Below are positions 1-5,113 of a stretch of DNA of 5,114 nucleotides, piece by piece. The stretch spans positions 1 to 5,114 of the forward strand of contig CAAGII010000135.1 in NCBI GenBank assembly GCA_900769875.1, given 5' to 3'. The DNA is from Clostridia bacterium (GTDB taxonomy: Bacteria; Bacillota; Clostridia; Christensenellales; Aristaeellaceae). Positions within the stretch are counted from its first letter, which is position 1. Each line of letters begins with the position of its first letter. The translations under genes were made by a program, and so were the position numbers. Under the pieces are notes generated by a model. It was not told the DNA's origin. It made no database searches and was given only the letters and a program-made list of their open reading frames with translations.

Positions 1-19
1 ACGTGTGCTCTTCCGATCT
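1..19. other. Illumina TruSeq adapter remnant (artefact)
   Basis: The bases ACGTGTGCTCTTCCGATCT are an exact match to the last 19 bases of the Illumina read-2 (i7 side) adapter. On the minus strand they read AGATCGGAAGAGCACACGT, the usual adapter read-through sequence. They extend the reading frame of the neighbouring gene with the non-biological residues DRKSTR, a known artefact in predicted proteins from untrimmed assemblies. Base 19 may be adapter or genome. The genomic sequence begins at about base 20. Confidence 0.96.
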
Positions 20-1446
20 AAATAAATGTCATATGTTCCGTCACTGTTGGCAGAGAACATATACTTATAGGGCGCTTCCATGGTGGGGTATTTTGTACTA
101 ACGCCATTATACCATTTGCCAAGAAGCGCGGATGGAACCGTAACCCCAGACATGGTCGTTTTCAGCAGATTGTTGTTGAACTGCGGCCAAAAAGGATTGT
201 TATAGAGAGCCTTCAGGGCATCGCCCACCGTCACCGAGATATCGCCCGACATGTTGAGATAGATTTCGCCGGTTTCAGGGTCATAGGTCGGACCAACGAA
301 CTCAATAGCGGACAGATCAACGGTCGCATTCTGCACAACCGTGTAGCCGTCGGGCACCGCATAGGAATCAATCCTTGGAGGATCATTCGCATCATCCGCT
401 TCGGCATCCGTCACGCCAGCGTCCCCGGGTGTGGTCTGCCCTGCGTCAGGCTGCTCTTCAGACCCATTGGAATCAGCTTCCTGTTCAGGCTCGGCGGTTT
501 CAGCGGGTTCTGCTGTTTCTGCGGGGGCGGCGGTATCGTCAGCGGCGGGAGTCTCTACAGACTCGGGCGATTCCGCAGGGGCAGGCGTTTCGATAGGCGC
601 AGGAGTTTCGGTTGGCGCAGGAGTTTCGGAGGGGGCGGGAGTCGGAGCCTTTGTGACAACAATGATCTCCTCTTCCTCTTCCTCTTCATAATCGCCAATA
701 CCAGTAAAGGCAGAGCTGCTAACCTTCTTGACCTTCCACGCAAAAGCCGTGTCGAGACGATAGCAGTTCTCAAAGGCGTGGGATTCCACAGACTTCAGGT
801 TGTTCTCTTCAGGCAGAACGACCCTGCGCAGGTTAATGCAGTCAGCAAACGCATAGGGCATGATGCGTTCCACGGATGCGGGCAGCTCCACCCTGCAGAT
901 CGACTCATTGCCTTCAAAGGCATGCGCGCCGATGTACTTCACGCCATCGGGCACAACCACCGTCTCCGCTTCGCCAGCATAGGCAACAACGGTCAGGCCG
1001 TCATCGCTGAGGTTAAACACCGGCTGGGCGGGCGCATAAGAGACCTTGGTCTGTTCTTCAGCTTCGGCGGCTTCTGGTTCAGCCGCTTCGTCAGCATCGT
1101 CAGCTTCAGGTTCATCAGAAGCAGCCTCGTCCGTATCGCCGGAGTCATCCGCGTTACCGACATCGTCCTGCTCGGGCGTGTCCTCACCCGCAGCGGCGTC
1201 CGCCTCGGACGGGCCGGCAGGTTCGTCCGCCGGGTCTTCCTCGCCCGGAGCGGTGTCCTCGCCCTCCGGCGCGCTTTCGTCAGGGAGGTCATCCTCCGCA
1301 TCGTCCAGATCGGTCGGCGTGACAAGCAGCGTGTCGTCAGCCACAGCCTCGGCACGCGCAAACACGCTCAACGTCTCGGGCAGGTTGATGATGGTCATGA
1401 CCATCACCATCGCCATCAGAAAACTCAGGACTCGCTTCATGGACAT
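20..1446 (-). CDS. Secreted acidic leucine-rich-repeat (LRR_5/BspA-like) protein, C-terminus missing
   Basis: An open frame with no stop runs leftward to the window edge, giving about 476 genuine residues before adapter-derived codons. Start 1446 (MSMKRVLSF) is preferred over the in-frame ATG at 1440 because AAAGGGG (1456-1462) lies 9 bases upstream of it, against 15 for the other. Domains, in order: a signal peptide (MSMKR, then a hydrophobic run to about residue 24, likely cleaved after ARA at residue 32); an acidic segment, residues 32-133, with about 43 Asp/Glu and no Lys, Arg or His; LRR_5-type repeats, about 160-247 (VVVPDGVKYIGAHAF, VELPASVERIMPYAF, SVESHAFENC); seven Glu at 254-260; a Pro/Thr/Glu spacer with ETPAP repeats, about 267-300; an Ala/Glu/Asp linker; and an unrecognised C-terminal domain from about 360. 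BspA-type repeats are typical of surface proteins that bind host or matrix ligands, but no ligand can be read from this sequence. No cell-wall anchor is visible because the end is missing. It lies 46 bases after the signal-peptidase-like gene, so the two are probably co-transcribed. Confidence 0.85.
541..648 (-). repeat. Pro/Thr/Glu spacer with degenerate 18-base tandem repeat
   Basis: Inside the LRR protein the frame encodes repeats of the form ETPAPx (SETPAP, TETPAP, IETPAP), then more degenerate copies. At DNA level, two adjacent copies of GGCGCAGGAGTTTCG (596-628, plus strand) sit in 18-base units. Such segments usually act as extended, possibly glycosylated stalks in surface proteins. 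That role is inferred here. Confidence 0.75.
667..687 (-). repeat. Hexanucleotide repeat encoding a poly-Glu run
   Basis: On the minus strand, GAAGAG is repeated three times and followed by GAG, encoding seven consecutive Glu at residues 254-260 of the LRR protein. A slippage event of one unit would keep the frame and change the run by two residues. It separates the LRR domain from the Pro/Thr spacer. Confidence 0.7.
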
Positions 1447-1455
1447 ATCAGGTAG

Positions 1456-1462
1456 CCCCTTT
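1456..1462 (-). promoter_or_regulatory. Ribosome binding site deciding the start of the LRR gene
   Basis: The minus-strand sequence AAAGGGG lies 9 bases before ATG 1446 and 15 before ATG 1440. The spacing favours the upstream ATG, which adds Met-Ser to the N-terminus. The match to AAGGAGG is only moderate. Confidence 0.6.
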
Positions 1463-1492
1463 CGGTTTGTTCATTGGCTTATCGGTAAGCTG

Positions 1493-2044
1493 TCAAAACA
1501 GACTCAGGTTTGTTATTGGCCAAACGCACAACCGCACGCTTGCGTACACTTCGCTCTGCGGTATGCAGCCAACCGATTCGTCCCTGCTGTCGACCGATTC
1601 CTCGCGGTTGTCGCCCAGCACGAACAACTGACCCTCCGGAACAGTCAGGATCAAAGTTCTCGGTTCAGCGGAGGAATTGAGGACATACGGCTCGTCCAGC
1701 GGCTTGCCATCCACTGATACCCCGCCGTCCGGAGCGACCACCACGGACTGACCGCCCGTCGCGATCACGCGGCGAACCACCAGCTTGCCCTGATGCTGAA
1801 TCGCCACGATATCCCCCGCCGCGTTTGTCCCGTCCTCCTTGACTGCGACCACCAGACTGCCCTTTGGCAGCAGCGGCGCCATCGCATCTCCCTGAAGCTG
1901 CAGTACCGGCAGTCGGAACGCAAGGATCACACCCAGAACAGTTGCAATGAGAAGGATCAACAAAGTGATCAGCGCACCCTTATGCAAGCCTCTCATGCCC
2001 CGTCCCCTCGACCCGGACACGGATGCAGCATGCCTGGAATCCAT
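1493..2044 (-). CDS. Signal peptidase I-like protein (family S26), catalytic Ser and Lys both replaced
   Basis: This is a 183-residue protein with the signal peptidase I layout: a basic N-terminus (RGRGMRGLHK), one membrane segment (about residues 23-42), then an extracytoplasmic domain with all the boxes. Box B reads GDAMAPLL, where active enzymes have GxSMxPTL, so the nucleophile Ser is Ala54 (codon GCG). Box C is GDIVAI. Box D reads VVRRVIATGG, where active enzymes have (Y/V)(V/I)KRVI, so the general-base Lys is Arg91 (codon CGC). Box E, GDNREESVDSR (144-154), is intact, as is the usual C-terminal VRLCVWP. The length suits Gram-positive type I enzymes. From the mechanism, it should not cleave signal peptides. 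Staphylococcus aureus SpsA is a known precedent for a homologue lacking the catalytic residues. Start 2044 is set by a strong ribosome binding site; an in-frame GTG at 2128 has none. It leads an operon with the LRR protein, so a role in handling or retaining that protein is possible, but this is inference. Confidence 0.88.
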   Translation of the reverse strand: MDSRHAASVSGSRGRGMRGLHKGALITLLILLIATVLGVILAFRLPVLQLQGDAMAPLLPKGSLVVAVKEDGTNAAGDIVAIQHQGKLVVRRVIATGGQSVVVAPDGGVSVDGKPLDEPYVLNSSAEPRTLILTVPEGQLFVLGDNREESVDSRDESVGCIPQSEVYASVRLCVWPITNLSLF

Positions 2045-2053
2045 ACTCTGTGC

Positions 2054-2063
2054 CCTCCTCCTT
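2054..2063 (-). promoter_or_regulatory. Strong ribosome binding site for the signal-peptidase-like gene
   Basis: AAGGAGGAGG on the minus strand ends 9 bases before ATG 2044. It is the strongest Shine-Dalgarno in the window and fixes the start. The longer reading from GTG 2128 would run through it and add 28 residues with no family resemblance. Confidence 0.85.
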
Positions 2064-2150
2064 ATATGAACGGAATCGGATTGAAGTGCATAGAAACGAT
2101 ATGTCGGATGTTTCCCAATGGCAAACACACATCCGTCACGATGCTATGAC

Positions 2151-2179
2151 ATTATATACCAACCAGTAGGCGAAGTCAA
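2151..2179 (-). promoter_or_regulatory. Sigma-A promoter for the signal-peptidase-like/LRR operon
   Basis: On the minus strand, -35 TTGACT (2174-2179) and -10 TATAAT (2151-2156) are separated by exactly 17 bases (2157-2173). The -10 box is perfect and the -35 has five of six consensus bases. Transcription should start near 2144, giving a leader of about 100 bases. The promoter sits in an AT-rich gap inside GC-rich DNA, which supports a true regulatory region. Confidence 0.85.
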
Positions 2180-2202
2180 TCAATTTGGAGTTTTTCTAGC
2201 CA

Positions 2203-2245
2203 ATTTCAACATTGTTCATAGTTTCGTCTTTTTTCGTGTTGAAAT
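2203..2245. repeat. Inverted repeat between gluQ and the operon promoter
   Basis: ATTTCAACA (2203-2211) and TGTTGAAAT (2237-2245) are perfect 9-base arms around a 25-base loop. It lies 24 bases upstream of the -35 box of the signal-peptidase-like operon and after the gluQ stop. The long loop and lack of a T-run after either arm argue against a standard terminator. It could be a paired regulator site or chance in AT-rich DNA. Confidence 0.4.
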
Positions 2246-2281
2246 CGTCCATATCCAGGAGAATTTTTTCTGATTGTTCTA

Positions 2282-3208
2282 TCAGGAATGAAGCCGCGCC
2301 GGGAGGCAGATATCACCCGTTGGGAGCTTTGCAGCGTCAAAGCACGGAATCAGCTCCTCAAGCGAACGCGGCCTGTCATCCACGGTAAGACCGCAGCAGT
2401 GCGCAAGCATACCGCACAGTTCCTCCGGGCGAAAGCGCTTTGCAAGCGCGTCCAGCGACAGCGCATGATCGCGCTTGGCCAGCCTGTGGCCGTTGGCATC
2501 CATCAGCAGCGGGATATGAATGTACTGCGGCTGCGGATACCCGAGCATGCGCTGCAGAAAAATCTGACGCGGCGTAGCCGTCAGGATATCGCGTCCGCGC
2601 ACAACCTGATTTACGCCGCTCATCGCGTCGTCGACCACCACAGCCAGCTGGTAACCGTAAAGCCCATCGGAGCGGCGCAGCACAAAGTCCCCGCAATCAC
2701 GCGCGAGATTCTCCGTCTGAATGCCGTACAGACCATCGGTGAAGGAAACCGTCTCATCGGGCACCCGGAGGCGCATCGCGGGGGCTCTTTCCAGCATGCG
2801 CCTGGCGATTTCTTCGCCGCTCAGCCTCGCGCATGTACCGGGATAGACAACCTGCGTATCTCCCAGATTCGGCGCAATGCTGGCATGCAGCTGCGCGCGC
2901 GTGCAAAAGCACGGATACACAAGCCCGAGTGCACTGAGCGCGCGGATTGCCTGCTCGTAGAGCTCGCTGCGCTGGCTCTGGTAAACCGGCGGCTCATCCC
3001 ATACAAAGCCAAGCCATGTCAGATCCTCAATGGCCTGTGCAGCCAGACGCGCAGGACACCTTGGCACGTCCAGATCCTCTATGCGCAGCAGAAAGCGACC
3101 GCCGGCGCTCCGTGCGGACAGGTATGCCAGCATGGCACACAGGATATTGCCAAGATGCAGCCTCCCGCTGGGGGTTGGCGCAAAGCGCCCTGTGACACGA
3201 TCCGGCAT
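2282..3208 (-). CDS. gluQ: Glutamyl-Q tRNA(Asp) synthetase
   Basis: This 308-residue protein matches the short GluRS paralogue that lacks the anticodon-binding domain. The family activates glutamate and attaches it to the queuosine base at position 34 of tRNA(Asp) in the cytoplasm. Visible motifs: RFAPTPSGRLHLGN (8-21) with HLGN as the HIGH box; LLRIEDLD (40-47) for glutamate binding; a zinc site Cys100-x-Cys102 with Tyr122-x3-Cys126; GYQLAVVVDD (185-194); VRGRDIL (203-209); and HRLAKRD (241-247) at the KMSKS position, with Ala in place of the usual Ser. The length fits the family. ATG 3208 places the HIGH box at the normal distance from the N-terminus; an in-frame ATG at 3226 adds six residues and has no better ribosome binding site. 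Longer in-frame readings run into the divergent promoter. It is transcribed away from the phosphatase gene. No other queuosine gene is in the window and no convincing promoter of its own was found. Confidence 0.93.
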   Translation of the reverse strand: MPDRVTGRFAPTPSGRLHLGNILCAMLAYLSARSAGGRFLLRIEDLDVPRCPARLAAQAIEDLTWLGFVWDEPPVYQSQRSELYEQAIRALSALGLVYPCFCTRAQLHASIAPNLGDTQVVYPGTCARLSGEEIARRMLERAPAMRLRVPDETVSFTDGLYGIQTENLARDCGDFVLRRSDGLYGYQLAVVVDDAMSGVNQVVRGRDILTATPRQIFLQRMLGYPQPQYIHIPLLMDANGHRLAKRDHALSLDALAKRFRPEELCGMLAHCCGLTVDDRPRSLEELIPCFDAAKLPTGDICLPARLHS

Positions 3209-3265
3209 TCCATCCACTTCTTTCATATTGGTATTTTCTGTATTCGACGCGTACACCTGAAAACC

Positions 3266-3283
3266 TGCCGGAATTTTCCGGCA
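3266..3283. promoter_or_regulatory. Perfect palindrome in the divergent intergenic region, possible operator
   Basis: TGCCGGAA-TT-TTCCGGCA has perfect 8-base arms around a 2-base centre. It ends 9 bases before the -35 box of the rightward promoter and lies in the leader side of gluQ. Its short centre suits a dimeric DNA-binding protein better than an RNA hairpin. The regulator cannot be named from the sequence. A role as a terminator is less likely because no T-run follows on either strand. Confidence 0.55.
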
Positions 3284-3292
3284 ATCCATTTC

Positions 3293-3321
3293 TTGACAAT
3301 GCCGCGCAAAACAGCTACAAT
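3293..3321 (+). promoter_or_regulatory. Sigma-A promoter for the histidine phosphatase gene
   Basis: A perfect -35 TTGACA (3293-3298) and -10 TACAAT (3316-3321) are separated by 17 bases. Transcription should start near 3328, leaving a leader of about 80 bases before ATG 3409. A perfect palindrome lies directly upstream and may control it. Confidence 0.87.
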
Positions 3322-3408
3322 GCTGATGTGCAAAACCGACCCGCGCATAACGATCCGCCCACCGGATCATACCGACCGGATTCGGTTATTGAGAAAGAGG
3401 ATGACCTG

Positions 3409-4173
3409 ATGAAGATACTGATTGTTCGACATGCCGAGCCCAACTACGTCATCGACGGACTGACCGATAAGGGCAAACGTGAAGCCGAATTGCTGAGCAG
3501 ACGCCTGTGCAGGCTGGATGTGAGGGACTTCTTCGTATCTCCCCTTGGACGGGCGCAGCAGACCGCCGCATACACGCTTGAGAAAATGAACCGCACCGCC
3601 GAGACACTGCCGTGGCTGCACGAATTCCGCGGACATTGCTTTGATGAGGAAGCCGGTCGAGTCCGTATCTGCTGGGATTTCAAGCCGCATCAGGTGCATT
3701 GCCATCCCATGCTGCTGGATATGGACGCATGGCCAAACGATCCACTGCTTTCCAGAGACAGCAACATCCCGCAAATCTGGCAGGAAACCGTGGAGGGCAT
3801 CAACTCCCTGCTGCTGCGCTACGGCTACAGTCGCGATGGCGCAATCTACCGCTGCGACCGCAACACAGACGACACACTTGTGTTTTTCTGTCACTTTGGC
3901 ATCGGATCATGCCTGCTCGGATATCTGTGCAACATTCCGCCGATGCTGCTGCTGCAGGGTACATGTATGCAGCCCTCGTCAGTGACAACCATTGTCACAG
4001 AGGAACGGGTTAAGGGCGAGGTCGCCTTCCGCTGTACGCAGCTGGGCGATATCAGCCATCTCTGGGCAGCTGATGAAAAGCCATCCACAGCAGGTCTTTT
4101 CCCGGAATGCTACACGGGAATCGATTCCACCGATCCCCCTGAATGGGCAATCAACGGATGTCAGCATGCATAA
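3409..4173 (+). CDS. Histidine phosphatase family protein (phosphoglycerate mutase superfamily)
   Basis: This 254-residue protein has the histidine phosphatase signature. It begins KILIVRHAEPN, with Arg7-His8 as the catalytic RH motif (RHA instead of RHG, which is common). SPLGRAQQTA gives the second phosphate-binding Arg48. Glu72 in PWLHEF is the likely proton donor, and CHFGIGS (161-167) supplies the second catalytic His162. The stretch of about 85 residues between Glu72 and His162 (FDEEAGRVRICWDF, WPNDPLL, GYSRDGAIYRC) is typical of a branch common in gut Clostridia, as I recall it, not of compact glycolytic mutases. The substrate is unknown. No signal peptide is seen, so it should be cytoplasmic. 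The start is fixed by AAAGAGG (3394-3400) 8 bases before ATG; an in-frame GTG at 3328 is at the predicted transcription start and has no site. It appears monocistronic, bounded by its own promoter and a terminator overlapping its stop. Confidence 0.9.
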   Translation: MKILIVRHAEPNYVIDGLTDKGKREAELLSRRLCRLDVRDFFVSPLGRAQQTAAYTLEKMNRTAETLPWLHEFRGHCFDEEAGRVRICWDFKPHQVHCHPMLLDMDAWPNDPLLSRDSNIPQIWQETVEGINSLLLRYGYSRDGAIYRCDRNTDDTLVFFCHFGIGSCLLGYLCNIPPMLLLQGTCMQPSSVTTIVTEERVKGEVAFRCTQLGDISHLWAADEKPSTAGLFPECYTGIDSTDPPEWAINGCQHA

Positions 4174-4215
4174 GAAAACGCTCGACACGCTTGTGTGCAT
4201 GTCGAGCATTTTCTT
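4172..4215. terminator. Bidirectional intrinsic terminator between convergent genes
   Basis: The stem GCTCGACA (4180-4187) / TGTCGAGC (4200-4207) has a 12-base loop. It is flanked by AAGAAAA (4172-4178) and TTTTCTT (4209-4215), which are also complementary, separated from the core by one C/A mismatch. Read rightward the stem is followed by TTTTCTT; read leftward it is also followed by TTTTCTT. It therefore can end both the phosphatase transcript and the tpiA transcript. It overlaps the phosphatase TAA stop and ends 10 bases from the tpiA stop. Confidence 0.88.
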
Positions 4216-4225
4216 GTGTTTGGAA

Positions 4226-4978
4226 TTACTTGTCGTAGTTGACCACAAGGGAGAAATCGGGAGCCTTCAGAGAAGCGCCGCCGATCAGGCCACCGTCAAT
4301 CTCCGGCTGCGCCATCAGGCCCTTGACATTCTTGGGGTTCATGGAACCGCCGTACTGGATGCGAACCTCATCCGCCACTTCCTGACCGTACTTGCGGGCA
4401 AGCGCCTTGCGGATGACCCCGATGGTCTCGTTGGCCTGCTCGTCTGTCGCGGTCAGACCGGTTCCGATCGCCCATACGGGCTCATACGCAATGACCACGT
4501 TCTTCACCTGCTCGGCAGACAGACCGTTCAGCGCCATGATGGTCTGATAGTCTACCAGGCCGTCGGTCGCTCCGGCTTCGCGCACATCCTTCATTTCGCC
4601 AACGCACACAATGGGCGTAAGGCCAGCGGCGACAGCAGCGAGGGTGCGCTGGTTCACGGTTTGATCGGTCTCACCAAAGTACTGACGGCGCTCGCTATGA
4701 CCGATGATCACATACTCCACACCGCATTCCTTGAGCATGGCGGCGGACAGCTCGCCGGTATAGGCGCCGGCTGCAGCAAAGTGCACATTCTCAGCACCGA
4801 CCTTGATGTTGGAGCCGGCAGCAGCTTCCACCACGGCGGGAATGTCCACCGCGGGCACGCACACGACCACGTCGCAGGTCGCGTCGGCCACCAGGGGCTT
4901 GAGCTCATTCACAAGTGCCTTTGCTTCGGAGGGGGTCTTGTTCATCTTCCAGTTGCCGGCAATGATCGGCTTGCGCAT
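4226..4978 (-). CDS. tpiA: Triosephosphate isomerase
   Basis: This complete 250-residue protein is the family's usual length. It interconverts dihydroxyacetone phosphate and glyceraldehyde 3-phosphate in glycolysis and gluconeogenesis, normally as a cytoplasmic dimer. All catalytic elements are present: NWKMNKT with Asn9 and Lys11; IIGHSERR with the electrophile His94; AYEPVWAIGTG with the catalytic base Glu166 and the mobile loop 6 lid; YGGS (209-212) and GGASL (233-237) for phosphate binding. GAENVH (61-66) has Glu where many enzymes have Gln. The start at 4978 is supported by AAAAGGAG (4988-4995) about 9 bases upstream. No promoter was recognised just upstream, so it may belong to a glycolytic operon (for example after pgk), but the next gene is outside the window. 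The bidirectional hairpin after its stop should end the transcript. Confidence 0.98.
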   Translation of the reverse strand: MRKPIIAGNWKMNKTPSEAKALVNELKPLVADATCDVVVCVPAVDIPAVVEAAAGSNIKVGAENVHFAAAGAYTGELSAAMLKECGVEYVIIGHSERRQYFGETDQTVNQRTLAAVAAGLTPIVCVGEMKDVREAGATDGLVDYQTIMALNGLSAEQVKNVVIAYEPVWAIGTGLTATDEQANETIGVIRKALARKYGQEVADEVRIQYGGSMNPKNVKGLMAQPEIDGGLIGGASLKAPDFSLVVNYDK

Positions 4979-5033
4979 GGGAAATCTCTCCTTTTGTTAT
5001 GCTGTTGTCTGTAACGAAAACACCCAGGGGATG

Positions 5034-5059
5034 CTTGAAGGGGCCGCAGCCCCTTCAAG
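5034..5059. repeat. Strong stem-loop upstream of tpiA (hairpin 1)
   Basis: CTTGAAGGGGC (5034-5044) and GCCCCTTCAAG (5049-5059) are perfect 11-base arms with a CGCA loop. No T-run follows immediately on the minus strand (CATCCCC comes next), so it is not a textbook terminator. It is the first of three adjacent hairpins and may be part of a terminator cluster, an mRNA-stabilising element or an interspersed palindromic repeat. Confidence 0.75.
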
Positions 5060-5070
5060 TTCAATCCGCA

Positions 5071-5089
5071 GGACCGGCTTTGCCGGTTC
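5071..5089. repeat. Stem-loop upstream of tpiA (hairpin 2)
   Basis: ACCGGC (5073-5078) and GCCGGT (5082-5087) are perfect arms around a TTT loop. One G.T wobble and one further G-C pair extend the stem to 5071-5089. It lies 11 bases from hairpin 1. Confidence 0.65.
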
Positions 5090-5091
5090 GA

Positions 5092-5113
5092 GGAGCAGAC
5101 GCAGTCTGCCTCC
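5092..5113. repeat. Stem-loop at the window end (hairpin 3)
   Basis: GCAGAC (5095-5100) and GTCTGC (5104-5109) pair around a GCA loop. The stem is extended by GGA (5092-5094) with TCC (5111-5113) past one bulged C. It starts 2 bases after hairpin 2 and reaches the window edge, so any further part of the element is cut off. Confidence 0.6.

Noticed and set aside
1477..1490. Small hairpin GCTTA/TAAGC between the signal-peptidase-like and LRR genes
   Set aside because: Only five base pairs with no T-run. It is too weak to be a terminator and does not break the operon.
778..1717. Plus-strand open frames with Ser/Ala-rich or Arg-rich translations
   Set aside because: They are shadows of the acidic low-complexity part of the LRR gene, where GAC/GAG/GCC codons leave other frames open. 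The minus-strand frame has a signal peptide, LRR motifs and a ribosome binding site.
2045..2128. In-frame N-terminal extension of the signal-peptidase-like protein from a GTG at 2128
   Set aside because: There is no ribosome binding site before the GTG, while AAGGAGGAGG sits 9 bases before ATG 2044, inside the extension.
2180..2281. Possible terminator after gluQ
   Set aside because: Several A/T runs are present, but no compact GC stem is followed by a T-run on the minus strand. Termination of gluQ here is not demonstrated.
3209..3370. In-frame N-terminal extension of GluQ
   Set aside because: It would add up to 54 residues before the HIGH box, unlike the family, and would overlap the palindrome and the divergent promoter.
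2288..3409. Long plus-strand open frame of 373 codons
   Set aside because: It lies antisense to gluQ, which has full family motifs. Its translation is rich in Arg, His and Gln with no recognisable domain, as expected for a shadow frame in GC-rich DNA.
3992..5014. Long plus-strand open frame of 340 codons
   Set aside because: It is antisense to tpiA and crosses the phosphatase end and the shared terminator. There is no ribosome binding site or family resemblance.
4996..5033. Possible tpiA promoter
   Set aside because: CATAAC could be a poor -10 box, but no matching -35 lies 16-18 bases upstream. tpiA may be transcribed from further upstream.
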